A stretch of DNA of 64,000 nucleotides from Roseateles subflavus (GTDB taxonomy: Bacteria; Pseudomonadota; Gammaproteobacteria; Burkholderiales; Burkholderiaceae_C). A program made the translations under genes and the position numbers. Positions 46,876-58,979 of the stretch are shown one piece after another. The notes under the pieces are model-generated. The model saw only the letters and a list, made by a program, of their open reading frames with translations. It was not told where the DNA came from and ran no database searches. How positions within the stretch are numbered: position 1 is the first letter of the stretch; every line of letters begins with the position of its first letter. The stretch is taken from NCBI RefSeq assembly GCF_030285365.1, contig NZ_JASVDS010000001.1, forward strand, positions 124,001 through 188,000. The letters are read 5' to 3'.

Positions 46876-48408
46876 TCACTTGTGGTACGCCGTCTCGCCG
46901 TGCGAGCTGATGTCCAGGCCCTCGCGCTCTTCCTCTTCGGAGACACGCAGGCCGATGGTCATGTCCACCACCTTGTAGGCGATCACGGACACCACGGCCG
47001 ACCAGACGATGGTCACGCCCACGGCCTTGGCCTGCGTCCAGACCTGGCTGGCGATGCTGTAGGCATCGGGCGCAATCATGGAGGCGGTGACCCAGTCGCC
47101 GACGGCGGACGGGCCGCCCAGGGCGGGCGAGTTGAACACGCCGGTCAGCAGCGCGCCGATGATGCCGCCCACGCCGTGGACGCCGAACACGTCCAGGGAA
47201 TCGTCGGCGCCCAGCAGCTTCTTCAGGCCGGACACGCCCCACAGGCAGGCGAAGCCGGCGACCACGCCGATCACCAGGGCGCCACCGACGCCCACATTGC
47301 CCGCGGCCGGGGTGATGGCCACCAGGCCGGCGACGGCACCGGAGGCGGCACCCAGCATCGAGGCCTTGCCCTTGTGCAGCGCTTCACCGACGCTCCAGGC
47401 CAGCACGGCGGCGGCCGTGGCGACGAAGGTGTTGATGAAGGCCAGCGCGGCGAAGCCGTTGGCTTCCAGGGCGGAGCCGGCGTTGAAGCCGAACCAGCCC
47501 ACCCACAGCAGCGAGGCACCGACCATCGTCAGCGTCAGGCTGTGCGGCGTGAAAGCCTCGCGGCCGTAGCCGACGCGCTTGCCGACCATGTAGGCCCCCA
47601 CCAGGCCGGCCACGGCGGCGTTGATGTGCACCACGGTACCGCCGGCGAAGTCCAGCGCGCCCCACTGCCAGATCAGGCCGGCCTTGCCGTTCATCTCGTC
47701 GACGACACCCGCGGCGGTGTAGGCATCAGGCCCCATCCAGAACCACACCATGTGCGCGATGGGCAGGTAGCTGAAGGTGAACCAGATCGTCATGAAGGCG
47801 AGCACGGCGGAGAACTTGATGCGCTCGGCGAAGGCACCGACGATCAGGCAGGCCGTGATGCCGGCGAAGGTGGCCTGGAAGGCGGCGAACACGATCTCGG
47901 GGATCACCACGCCCTTGCTGAAGGTGGCGGCGTTCGAGAAGGTGCCGGCGACGTTGTCCCAGATGCCCTTCATGAAGAGCCGGTCCGTGCCGCCGATGAA
48001 GGCGTTGCCCTCGGTGAAGGCGAAGCTGTAGCCGTAGAGCACCCACAGCACCACGATCAGCGAGAAGGTGACCATCACCTGCATCAGCACCGACAGCATG
48101 TTCTTGCTGCGGACCAGGCCGCCGTAGAACAGGGCAAGACCTGGCACCGTCATCATGATGACCAGCAGCGTGGACAGCATCATCCAGGTGGTGTCGCCCT
48201 TGTTGGGCACGGGAGCGGGTGCGGCGGCGGACGCCGCTTCGGCCGGGGCGGAGGCCGCCGCAGCGGCGGGCGCCGAGGCCGCGTCAGGTGCCGCAGCCAC
48301 GGCAGCGACGGAGGCGGCAGCAGCCGGCGCCGAGGCGGCGTCCTGGGCCCAGGCGCCCGGGGCGAAGACCGCCGCGGCGAGGGCCAGGGAAGCAAGCAGT
48401 TTCTTCAT
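46876..48408 (-). CDS. amtB: Ammonium transporter AmtB
   Basis: A 510-residue Amt/Rh channel. Signal-like first helix (LLASLALAAAVFAPGAWAQ), then a 50-residue Ala-rich periplasmic stretch, then 11 membrane segments. Visible marks are DTTWMMLSTLLVIMMTVPGLALFYGGLVRSKN, DFAGGTVVHINAAVAGLVGAYMVGKR with the first channel His, and DVFGVHGVGGIIGALLTGVF with the second. The start at 48408 has GGAGAT six bases upstream. It follows glnK on the same strand, so GlnK should bind and close it. A GCAAGACCTG decamer lies at the first core helix (PGLAL). Confidence 0.96.
   Translation of the reverse strand: MKKLLASLALAAAVFAPGAWAQDAASAPAAAASVAAVAAAPDAASAPAAAAASAPAEAASAAAPAPVPNKGDTTWMMLSTLLVIMMTVPGLALFYGGLVRSKNMLSVLMQVMVTFSLIVVLWVLYGYSFAFTEGNAFIGGTDRLFMKGIWDNVAGTFSNAATFSKGVVIPEIVFAAFQATFAGITACLIVGAFAERIKFSAVLAFMTIWFTFSYLPIAHMVWFWMGPDAYTAAGVVDEMNGKAGLIWQWGALDFAGGTVVHINAAVAGLVGAYMVGKRVGYGREAFTPHSLTLTMVGASLLWVGWFGFNAGSALEANGFAALAFINTFVATAAAVLAWSVGEALHKGKASMLGAASGAVAGLVAITPAAGNVGVGGALVIGVVAGFACLWGVSGLKKLLGADDSLDVFGVHGVGGIIGALLTGVFNSPALGGPSAVGDWVTASMIAPDAYSIASQVWTQAKAVGVTIVWSAVVSVIAYKVVDMTIGLRVSEEEEREGLDISSHGETAYHK
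48134..48143 (+). repeat. GCAAGACCTG decamer in amtB
   Basis: Exact copy on the plus strand. On the coding strand it reads CCA GGT CTT GCC (P-G-L-A), three uncommon codons in a row in a gene otherwise written with GC-ending codons. Confidence 0.8.
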
Positions 48409-48496
48409 CGTGAAATCTCCAACGTCCTTATTGCGGTGCCACTGCACGAGTCGTTCGTCGCAGTCAGCCAATCAAGCCCAGCGGGGCCCGAGGATC

Positions 48497-48549
48497 CGGC
48501 TCTGCCGGACCTGCGGGCGCGCCCCCCCCGAGGGGGCCGGCGTAGCCGG
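48497..48549. repeat. Hairpin-rich spacer between glnK and amtB
   Basis: Three short perfect hairpins stand in a row: TCCGGC/GCCGGA near 48495-48508, GCCCCC/GGGGGC within 48521-48537, and CCGGC-GTA-GCCGG at 48537-48549. It resembles the small GC-rich palindromic units common between Burkholderiales genes. It may soften transcription into amtB relative to glnK. Confidence 0.45.
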
Positions 48550-48564
48550 TGGGGAGTGGATGGA

Positions 48565-49643
<1,079 letters not shown>

Positions 49644-49694
49644 CGCGGGGACTCCTGCAAAGTGGATGGTGAAATGACTTTCGACAGTCCCTGT

Positions 49695-49710
49695 TGCAGC
49701 TTCCGTGCCA
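49695..49710 (-). promoter_or_regulatory. Candidate sigma-54 promoter of porin-glnK-amtB
   Basis: On the minus strand TGGCACGGAAGCTGCA matches the -24/-12 consensus TGGCAC-N5-TTGC(A/T) except for C in place of the first T; the GG and GC are 10 bases apart as required. It lies about 50 bases upstream of the porin ATG. A second overlapping TGGCAC lies 10 bases upstream. Nitrogen operons of this kind are usually NtrC-controlled. Confidence 0.6.
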
Positions 49711-49735
49711 GGCCCGTGCCAGCCGGCCTGCCCGG

Positions 49736-49764
49736 GCGATGCGCCCGCTGCTGGGGCGCATCGC
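49736..49764. repeat. 11-bp inverted repeat upstream of the sigma-54 promoter
   Basis: GCGATGCGCCC and GGGCGCATCGC form a perfect stem around a 7-base loop, about 26 bases upstream of the -24 element. It may be a regulator site or cruciform. It is not an NtrC consensus. Confidence 0.55.
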
Positions 49765-49944
49765 TCCCGTTTTCGGGCCCGAATGTCACCGCGGTGCCAT
49801 GGCCATGCACCGAAATATTCGAGAGGCCTCTCCAAACGCACCAGTTTGGGGACGCGCACCATCCTGCAGCTTGAGGAGTCTTCGGGCCTGTCCGCGCCCG
49901 GCCCAGGCCGGTGCCGACCCAGAATCCACCGCCAGGAGGCGCCC

Positions 49945-51489
49945 ATGACCCTGGCCCTGATCCACAGCCGCGCACTCGACGGCCTGCGCGCCGAAGCCGT
50001 GACCGTCGAGGTCCACCTCGCCAACGGCCTGCCCAGCTTCACGCTGGTCGGCCTGGCGGACACCGAAGTGAAGGAGGCCCGTGAGCGTGTGCGGGCCGCG
50101 CTGCTCAGCAGCGGCCTCGAGTTCCCGGCCAACAAGCGCATCACGGTCAATCTGGCGCCGGCCGACCTGCCCAAGGAAGGCGCGCGCTTCGACCTCCCCA
50201 TTGCGCTCGGGCTGCTGGCTGCGAGCGGGCAGATCGACGCCACCGCGCTGGACGGCCTGGAATGCGCGGGCGAGCTCTCGCTGGCCGGCGAGCTGCGGCC
50301 GGTGCGCGGGGCGCTTGCCATGGCGCTGGCGCTGCGCCGGCAGCCCTCGCCGCGCCAGCTGCTGCTGCCGCCCGGCAGTGCGGCCGAGGCGGCCCTGGTG
50401 GGCGGCGTGGACGTGCGCCAGGCCCAGCACCTGCTGGATGTGGTCCAGGCGCTGGCCCCGTCCCCGGCGTCCGCCCGGGCACCGCGCCCCGAGCCGCTGC
50501 CCCGGCCCCGGCGCGAACCCGCCGCCGTCGCCCCCTCGCCCGGCAGCGGCCTCGACCTGCGGGACATCAAGGGGCAGGCCGCCCCCAAGCGCGCGCTGGA
50601 GATCGCCGCGGCGGGCGGGCACAGCCTGCTGCTGGTGGGGCCGCCGGGCTCGGGCAAGTCCATGCTCGCGCAGCGCCTGCCGGGCCTGCTGCCGCCGTTG
50701 GACGAAGAGGCGGCGCTGGAAAGCGCGGCCACGCTGAGCCTCGCTGGCCAGTTCCGCCCGGACGCCTGGGGGCAGCGCACGCTCCGGGCCCCGCATCACA
50801 GCGCGTCGGCGGTGGCGCTGGTCGGGGGCGGCTCGCCCCCGCGGCCGGGTGAGATCTCGCTCGCGCACCATGGCGTGCTCTTCCTGGACGAGCTCCCCGA
50901 GTTCCAGCGCAACGCCCTCGAAGCCCTGCGCGAGCCCCTGGAGACCGGCCGCATCCTGATCGCGCGTGCCGCCCGGCAGGCCGAGTTCCCGGCCCGCTTC
51001 CACCTGATCGCTGCCATGAACCCCTGCGCCTGCGGCTTTCATGGCCAGACGGGCGTGCGCCCCTGCCGCTGCAGCCCCGACCAGGTCGCCCGCTACCAGG
51101 GGCGGCTCAGCGGCCCGCTGCTGGACCGCATCGACATGATGGTGGAGGTGCCCAGCCTGCCGCCCGAGCTGCTGGCGGCCGCACCGGACGGTGACGACAC
51201 CGCCACCGTGGCGGCGCGGGTGCGGCTCGCGCGGGAGCGGCAGGGGGAGCGGCAGGGCTGCACCAATGCCCAGCTGGGCCCGCCGCAGCTGGATGTGCAC
51301 GCCCGCGCCGAGCCGCCCGCCCAGGCGCTGCTGGAGCGCAGCATCGCATCGCTGGGGTGGTCCGCACGCGCCCAGCATCGCCTGCTGCGGGTGGCGCGCA
51401 GCATTGCCGACCTGGCCGGCGAGGCGGCGATCCGCAAGGCCCATGTGGCCGAGGCTGTGCAGCTGCGTCGCGCCCTCGTGAAAGGCTGA
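49945..51489 (+). CDS. comM: YifB/ComM-family Mg-chelatase-like AAA ATPase
   Basis: A 514-residue protein: an N-terminal ChlI-like/Lon-protease-fold domain (LIHSRALDGLRAEAVTVEVHLANGLPSFTLVGLADTEVKEARERVRAAL), an AAA+ domain with Walker A GPPGSGKS at 232-239 and Walker B HGVLFLDELPEFQRN, and a C-terminal cysteine-bearing segment (NPCACGFHGQTGVRPCRCSPDQVARYQGRLSGPLLDRIDM). ComM is a hexameric helicase that extends branch migration during natural transformation. The start at 49945 (MTLALIHSRAL) follows GGAGG. Single gene. Confidence 0.93.
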   Translation: MTLALIHSRALDGLRAEAVTVEVHLANGLPSFTLVGLADTEVKEARERVRAALLSSGLEFPANKRITVNLAPADLPKEGARFDLPIALGLLAASGQIDATALDGLECAGELSLAGELRPVRGALAMALALRRQPSPRQLLLPPGSAAEAALVGGVDVRQAQHLLDVVQALAPSPASARAPRPEPLPRPRREPAAVAPSPGSGLDLRDIKGQAAPKRALEIAAAGGHSLLLVGPPGSGKSMLAQRLPGLLPPLDEEAALESAATLSLAGQFRPDAWGQRTLRAPHHSASAVALVGGGSPPRPGEISLAHHGVLFLDELPEFQRNALEALREPLETGRILIARAARQAEFPARFHLIAAMNPCACGFHGQTGVRPCRCSPDQVARYQGRLSGPLLDRIDMMVEVPSLPPELLAAAPDGDDTATVAARVRLARERQGERQGCTNAQLGPPQLDVHARAEPPAQALLERSIASLGWSARAQHRLLRVARSIADLAGEAAIRKAHVAEAVQLRRALVKG

Positions 51490-51632
51490 GCCATGGGGCG
51501 CCGCGGCGCAGGTCCCCTGCCCCCGCCTTGCCGCGCCGCCCCCGGCATCCCGCCTGAAACCGTTCCGAAACCAGCCTCCGCACGGCTGGGGCCACAATGC
51601 CCGCCAACGATCGCCCCCCTCCATCCTTCCCC

Positions 51633-52676
51633 ATGAAACCTTTCGGCTGGGCCCTCATCGGCCCGGGCAAGATCGCCCGGCGCTTCGCACAGGCCCTCAG
51701 CGCGATGCCGGGCAGCCGCCTCGTCGCCGTCCACGGCCGCGACGCCGAGCGGGCGGCCGCCTTTGCGGAGCAATGCCAGGCGCAATGGCCGGACCCTGCC
51801 GGCGCCCCGCGCGTCAGCACGGACCTCGCCGCCCTGCTGGCGGATCCGGCCGTCGACGCGGTCTACATTGCCACCCCGCACGCCCAACATGGCGCACCGG
51901 TGCGCGCGGCGCTCGCGGCCGGCAAGCCGGTGCTGTGCGAGAAGCCCCTGGTGCCGAACCGGGCCGAGGGTGAGGCGCTGGTGGCCCTGTCCCGCGAGCG
52001 GGGCGTCTTCCTGATGGAGGCCGTCTGGACGCGCTTCCTCCCGGCCTACGAGGTGCTCGGCACCCTGCTGCGGGACCAGGCCATCGGCCCCTTGCGCGCC
52101 ATCGAGTCGACGTTCTGCTTCCCGGCGCCCTATGACCCGAACAGCCGCCTCTTTGATCCCGCGGCGGGCGGGGGAGCCCTGCTGGACGTCGGGATCTACA
52201 ACCTCACCGCCACGCGCCTGGCGCTGCAGCAGTCCCTCGGCCACGTCCCGGCGCTTCGCCAGCTGGACGTCCAGGGCCTGCTGGCGCCCAGCGGCGTGGA
52301 CCTGCGGGTGCAGGGGCTGCTGGGCTTCGCGGGCGGCATCACGGCGCAGTTCCTCTGCGGCCTGGACGCCAGCGCGCCCAATGCGCTGACCCTCCTCGGC
52401 GAGCATGGCTCGATCAGCCTGCCGCATCACTTCTGGGAAAGCCAGACCCTGGTCCTGCGCCCGCACGGTCAGGCGGAGCAACGCATCGAGGCCCCCTGGC
52501 GCATCAACGGCTTCGAGGGCGAGATCGAGGAGGCGCAGGCCTGCATCCGCGCCGGCAGGATCGAGAGCCCGCGCATGGGCCATGCCGAGACGCTGGACAT
52601 CCTCGGGTGGATGGACCGCATCCGCGCACGGCTGGGCGTGCGCTACCCCTTCGAGGCGGGCCCGCCCCTGCGCTGA
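51633..52676 (+). CDS. Gfo/Idh/MocA family NAD(P)-dependent oxidoreductase
   Basis: A 347-residue protein with an N-terminal Rossmann fold (WALIGPGKIARRFAQAL; GPGKIA replaces the usual GxGxxG, as is common in this family), the signature IATPHAQHGAPVRAALAAGKPVLCEKPLVPN with the catalytic-type EKP Lys, and EAVWTRFLPAYEVL, typical of trans-1,2-dihydrobenzene-1,2-diol dehydrogenase-like members. The substrate is a sugar, inositol or diol derivative, not determinable. The ATG at 51633 (MKPFGWALIG) is used. Single gene. Confidence 0.9.
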   Translation: MKPFGWALIGPGKIARRFAQALSAMPGSRLVAVHGRDAERAAAFAEQCQAQWPDPAGAPRVSTDLAALLADPAVDAVYIATPHAQHGAPVRAALAAGKPVLCEKPLVPNRAEGEALVALSRERGVFLMEAVWTRFLPAYEVLGTLLRDQAIGPLRAIESTFCFPAPYDPNSRLFDPAAGGGALLDVGIYNLTATRLALQQSLGHVPALRQLDVQGLLAPSGVDLRVQGLLGFAGGITAQFLCGLDASAPNALTLLGEHGSISLPHHFWESQTLVLRPHGQAEQRIEAPWRINGFEGEIEEAQACIRAGRIESPRMGHAETLDILGWMDRIRARLGVRYPFEAGPPLR

Positions 52677-52799
52677 GCGCGGCGCTGTGGTGGCGGCCCG
52701 ACAGGCGTCGCCGGCCGCCGCCTTCTCCCCCACAGGAGGGCCGTCGGTGACACGGGCTTGTGGAATGATGCGCGCAGAAAAACCACGAGGGACACCGAC

Positions 52800-52982
52800 A
52801 TGAGCCTGCTGCGTGCATGGCTGGTACTGCTGACGCTGTGGCTGGCCTGCCTGGGCCTGCTGATCTGGCTGCGGTCGCTCAGCCGGCGTCAGGCCATCGC
52901 CTGGCTGCAGTGGCTGCGCTGGGCGGGCATCGGTGCCGTGCTGGCGGGCGTCCTGGCCGCCGCGATGATTCATTTCTTCTGA
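52800..52982 (+). CDS. Small two-helix membrane protein, function unknown
   Basis: A 60-residue protein: MSLLRAWLVLLTLWLACLGLLIWLRSLSRRQ, then a second helix IGAVLAGVLAAAMIHFF at the C-terminus. The positive charges (RSLSRRQ) between the helices suggest that the loop faces the cytoplasm. GAGGGA lies seven bases before the ATG. It ends nine bases before the SPFH lipoprotein start, so the two are almost certainly co-transcribed. No family recognised. Confidence 0.7.
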   Translation: MSLLRAWLVLLTLWLACLGLLIWLRSLSRRQAIAWLQWLRWAGIGAVLAGVLAAAMIHFF

Positions 52983-52991
52983 GAGGGACCC

Positions 52992-53822
52992 ATGAACGCA
53001 CACACGAACCGCACGACCGGGATTCGCCCCGTCACCCTGGCCCTGCTGATGGCCGCCGCCGCACTGAGCGCCTGCACGCGCATCGAGACCGGCGAGGTCG
53101 GGCTGCGGGTGGGCATCGACAAGCAGATCAGCGGCGCCGAGCTCATGCCCGGCAGCTTCAACCAGACGCTCTTTGGCGACGTGCTGACCTTCCCGGTGCG
53201 CGACATCGCCGTCACGCTGGACAACAAGAACCCGCTCACGGCCGACAACAGCACGCTGAAGGATTTCGACCTCACCCTGGTCTACTCCATCAATCCCAGC
53301 AGCGTCTCGGACCTCTGGAGCACCAAGAGCCGCAGCTTCCACGCCTACAACAAGGACGAACGCGACTGGATCCTCATGCACAGCTTCATGACGACCGTCG
53401 CCAACAACGCCGCCTACAAGGCCGTGCGCGAGTACAAGGCGCTCTCCGTGGCGGACAACCGCCAGAAGATCGAGCAGGAGATCAAGCGCATCGTCACCGA
53501 GACGCTGGCCGCGGAGAAGCTGGACCAGGCGCTGAGCGTCACCCTGGTCCAGGTGCGCAACGTGATGCCGGCCGACGACATCATCGCCTCGGCCAACGCC
53601 GTGGTGACGGCGCAGAACGCCCTGCGCGCCAAGGAGATCGAGGTGGAGACGGCCAAGAAGGAGGCCGAGCGCATCGCCGCGCTCAATGCCAACAGCAAGG
53701 CCATTGAGTACATGAACGCCCAGGCGCAGCTGAAGATCGCCGAGGGCATCGCCGCGGGCAAGGTCAACACCATCGTGGTGCCCTACGACTTCAAGGGCAT
53801 CGTGAACGCCAACGCACGCTGA
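52992..53822 (+). CDS. SPFH/prohibitin-domain lipoprotein
   Basis: A 276-residue protein. The N-terminal signal ends in the lipobox LSAC, so it should be lipid-anchored on the periplasmic side rather than facing the cytoplasm like most prohibitins. Then comes the SPFH domain (GEVGLRVGIDKQISGAELMPGSFNQTLFGDVLTFPVRDIAVTL, VYSINPSSVSDLWSTKSRSF). A helical Ala/Glu-rich segment follows (RAKEIEVETAKKEAERIAALNANSKAIEYMNAQAQLKIAEGIA). GAGGGACCC lies just upstream of the ATG at 52992. It pairs with the 60-residue membrane protein. Confidence 0.85.
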   Translation: MNAHTNRTTGIRPVTLALLMAAAALSACTRIETGEVGLRVGIDKQISGAELMPGSFNQTLFGDVLTFPVRDIAVTLDNKNPLTADNSTLKDFDLTLVYSINPSSVSDLWSTKSRSFHAYNKDERDWILMHSFMTTVANNAAYKAVREYKALSVADNRQKIEQEIKRIVTETLAAEKLDQALSVTLVQVRNVMPADDIIASANAVVTAQNALRAKEIEVETAKKEAERIAALNANSKAIEYMNAQAQLKIAEGIAAGKVNTIVVPYDFKGIVNANAR

Positions 53823-53862
53823 GCCCGGGCGGCGCGACACAGGGCGCCCGGCTCCCCATGAC

Positions 53863-53886
53863 AAAGGCGGCCCGCGGGCCGCCTTT
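53863..53886. terminator. Bidirectional terminator after the SPFH gene
   Basis: AAAGGCGGCCCG and CGGGCCGCCTTT form a perfect 12-bp palindrome between the SPFH gene and the convergent glycine-zipper gene. Short A and T runs on both sides fit termination in both directions. Confidence 0.85.
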
Positions 53887-53919
53887 GCCGTTCAGGACGG
53901 GGCATCCGCCGGCCGGGTC

Positions 53920-54543
53920 TCAGCGCTCCCGGCGCTCGATGCGGCCGTCGCGCACGACGACCACGTCTCCCACGCGCAGGCCCGGGTCCTGGGCCTGCTC
54001 CAGGCGCTGCGAGCTGCCGTCGGCGTGGCTCAGGCGAACGACCCAGACGCGGTGCGACTTCTGGCGCTTCTCGATCTCGTTGCCGGCATAGCCACCCGCC
54101 ACGGCGCCGCCGATGGTGGCGATCTTCTTGCCGGTGCCGCCGCCCACCTGGTTGCCCAGCAGGCCGCCCAGCACCGCGCCACCCACGGCACCGATGCCGC
54201 TGGCCTTGCCTTGACGGGTTTCCTCGTGCACCTCGGACACGCGGGCGCATTCGCCGCACAGGGCCGGGGCATGGCTCGACGCGGCCTTGCCGGGTTCCGA
54301 GCCCGACGTGCCGGCGTTCCCCTGCGCCTCGCGAGCATCCGCCATCGACTGTTTCTGGGGTGCCGGCGGGGTCGGGGCGGGCGAGCCGCCAGTGGTTTCG
54401 GCGGCGGGCGCGGCCACCGGGCTGGCCGGGACGGACGGCACGGACGGCGATGAGGCGCGGCCGACGGCAAAGGCGCCCGCCAGCAGGACGCCGGCGCCCA
54501 GCACGCCGGCAATGAGTTGACTGGAAGTGAACGGCAGTTTCAT
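53920..54543 (-). CDS. Glycine-zipper 2TM domain protein, inner-membrane anchored
   Basis: A 207-residue protein. N-terminal helix LIAGVLGAGVLLAGAFAVG, then a Pro/Ala/Ser-rich periplasmic linker, a CGEC pair, then the glycine-zipper (GIGAVGGAVLGGLLGNQVGGGTGKKIATIGGAVAGGYAGNEIEKRQ) and a basic C-terminal tail. Such proteins (17 kDa antigen/SlyB-like) sit in the envelope. The start at 54543 (MKLPFTSSQ) follows GAGGAG six bases upstream. Function unknown. It converges on the SPFH gene. Confidence 0.82.
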   Translation of the reverse strand: MKLPFTSSQLIAGVLGAGVLLAGAFAVGRASSPSVPSVPASPVAAPAAETTGGSPAPTPPAPQKQSMADAREAQGNAGTSGSEPGKAASSHAPALCGECARVSEVHEETRQGKASGIGAVGGAVLGGLLGNQVGGGTGKKIATIGGAVAGGYAGNEIEKRQKSHRVWVVRLSHADGSSQRLEQAQDPGLRVGDVVVVRDGRIERRER

Positions 54544-54681
54544 GGGGATCTCCTCAGGCACCGCGACACGCCGGGAACGGCAGGAGCGGGCGGTACTTCC
54601 AGAATGCCAGAAGGGCCCGTCCGGCCGACAGCCGAACAGGTCACAGATGTAAGCGAGCGTTGGCTGCCCGGCGCCCGGGCC

Positions 54682-57429
<2,748 letters not shown>

Positions 57430-57526
57430 GCGGACCTCGGCGATGCTGGTGGCGCAGACGATGCTGCAGCCGTTGCTGCTGGGGCCGGGGCAGGACTCAC
57501 CTCGGCCGCCAGGGAAATGGGGACTC

Positions 57527-57641
57527 GGTGAGCGTCGTTGGCAGGGCAGCGCTTGCAGGGGGAGTCGCAAGGGGGCCACCGGGTTCGAGCCTGGCGCTGG
57601 CCGGCGGCGAGCCGGCCGAGGCGTCGCAACGCTCCTCGAAC
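57527..57641 (-). ncRNA. SAH riboswitch upstream of metH
   Basis: On the minus strand the leader carries the conserved pieces of the proteobacterial SAH aptamer in order: GTTCGAGGAGCGTTGCGAC (57641 leftwards), GCCAGGCTCG near 57585-57593, and ACGCTCACC ending at 57527. Two pairings fit the known fold: GTTCGAG (57635-57641) with CTCGAAC (57583-57589), and GAGCG (57630-57634) with CGCTC (57530-57534), a pseudoknot-type helix. Downstream GGTGAG (57496-57501) can pair with the aptamer's own CTCACC, giving a candidate switch. High SAH should then raise metH expression. Confidence 0.85.
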
Positions 57642-57731
57642 GTGCGGATTTTACGCACTCGCAGGGTTTACGCGCGCCTGGGCTGCGCGCCCTCAAGCCC
57701 ATACTGCGCCGCGCCGAAATACATTCTGACC

Positions 57732-58931
57732 GTGGAACTCGTCCCCCTGCCCCCCAACAGCCTGCGCATCGGCCAGGTGCTGACCTTCTCCGTGCGTGAC
57801 GCGGAAGGCCACCTCCTGTTCGCCGCCGGCCAGACCTTGCAGAACACCCCGCAGGTCCAGGCCCTGATCCAGCGCGGCGCCTGGGTGCAGGCCCATGAAA
57901 CCAAGGAATACCAGAAGGCGCTGGTCCACAAGATGGACACGCTCATGATGCAAGGCGCCTCGCTGGCGAACATCGTGAAGGTGGAGGCGGACTTCCGCGC
58001 CGAGCGCACGCAGCGGGCCGTCGCCGAGCTCAGCGAACCGGCCTTCTGGAACGACCTGCACCTGCACGCGCACAGCCTGCTCAAGGATCCCCGCGAAGAC
58101 TTCCTTGGCCGATTGGAAACGCTGCGCGAGGACGCCCTGAGGCGCTTCCACCAGCGCCCGGACGCCGTCCTGACCCTGCTGGTGCACGACGCCTCGCAGG
58201 ATTTCCAGCGCTACAGCGCCCGCCACGCCGTGCTGTGTCTGCTGGTGGCGGACCTCGTGGCGAAGCAGCTGGGCTGGGCCGAGGACCGCACCCGGGCCCT
58301 GCTCAACGCCGCCCTGACGATGAACCTCAGCATCACGCCGCAGCAGGACCGCCTGGCGGCGCAGGAGGACAAGCCGAGCCCGCGGCAGTCCCTGGAGATG
58401 CGCGACCACGGCGACCGCAGCGCCGAGCAGCTGCGCGCGCTGGGGGTCACGGACGAGCTCTGGCTGGGCGCCGTGCGCCTGCATCACGAAGCCGGCCCGG
58501 GGCCGCTCGCGGGGCGTGCCGACATCGACCAGCTCGCCCGCGTGCTGCGCCGGATCGACATCTTCGGCGCCCGGCTGAGCCCGCGGCGCAACCGCAAGGC
58601 GCTGTCCGGTGCGGCCGCGGTGCGGGCCATCTACCTGGACGAGCGCCAGCAGCCGGACGAGGCCGGTGCCGCGGTGATCAAGGCCGTCGGCCTGTACCCG
58701 CCGGGCAGCCTCGTGCGCCTGGCCAATGGCGAGCAGGGCATCGTGGTGCGCCGCGGTCACAGCGCCACCGACCCGCTGGTGGCGGCGCTGATCGGCAAGA
58801 GCGGCTCACCCCTGAGCGGCCCCGTGCCGCGCGACACCCGTCTGCAGGCGCAGGCCGTCGCCGCCAGCCTGGCGCCTCACGAGCTCAAGCTGGTCATCAA
58901 CATGGAGAAGCTGCTGAAGACGGCGGGGTGA
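57732..58931 (+). CDS. HD-GYP-like protein with lost catalytic residues, GTG start
   Basis: A 399-residue protein with the layout of HD-GYP phosphodiesterases: N-terminal DUF3391-like part ([26 protein letters not shown]), a central HD region ([37 protein letters not shown]), [25 protein letters not shown], and C-terminal [22 protein letters not shown]. Where active enzymes have AALLHDIGK this has AALTMNLSI, so the metal-binding HD is gone, and the GYP motif is absent. It is probably a c-di-GMP binder or scaffold rather than a hydrolase. GTG at 57732 is the only start giving the family N-terminus. It lies opposite in strand between the two metH halves. Confidence 0.85.
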   Translation: MELVPLPPNSLRIGQVLTFSVRDAEGHLLFAAGQTLQNTPQVQALIQRGAWVQAHETKEYQKALVHKMDTLMMQGASLANIVKVEADFRAERTQRAVAELSEPAFWNDLHLHAHSLLKDPREDFLGRLETLREDALRRFHQRPDAVLTLLVHDASQDFQRYSARHAVLCLLVADLVAKQLGWAEDRTRALLNAALTMNLSITPQQDRLAAQEDKPSPRQSLEMRDHGDRSAEQLRALGVTDELWLGAVRLHHEAGPGPLAGRADIDQLARVLRRIDIFGARLSPRRNRKALSGAAAVRAIYLDERQQPDEAGAAVIKAVGLYPPGSLVRLANGEQGIVVRRGHSATDPLVAALIGKSGSPLSGPVPRDTRLQAQAVAASLAPHELKLVINMEKLLKTAG

Positions 58932-58979
58932 CGGTCGGGGGGACGGGCGGGATAGCGGGCGGGTCGAGCCCCGCCCGGC

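Noticed and set aside
57430-57731. Cobalamin riboswitch before metH
   Set aside because: No B12-box is visible; the conserved words fit the SAH aptamer instead.
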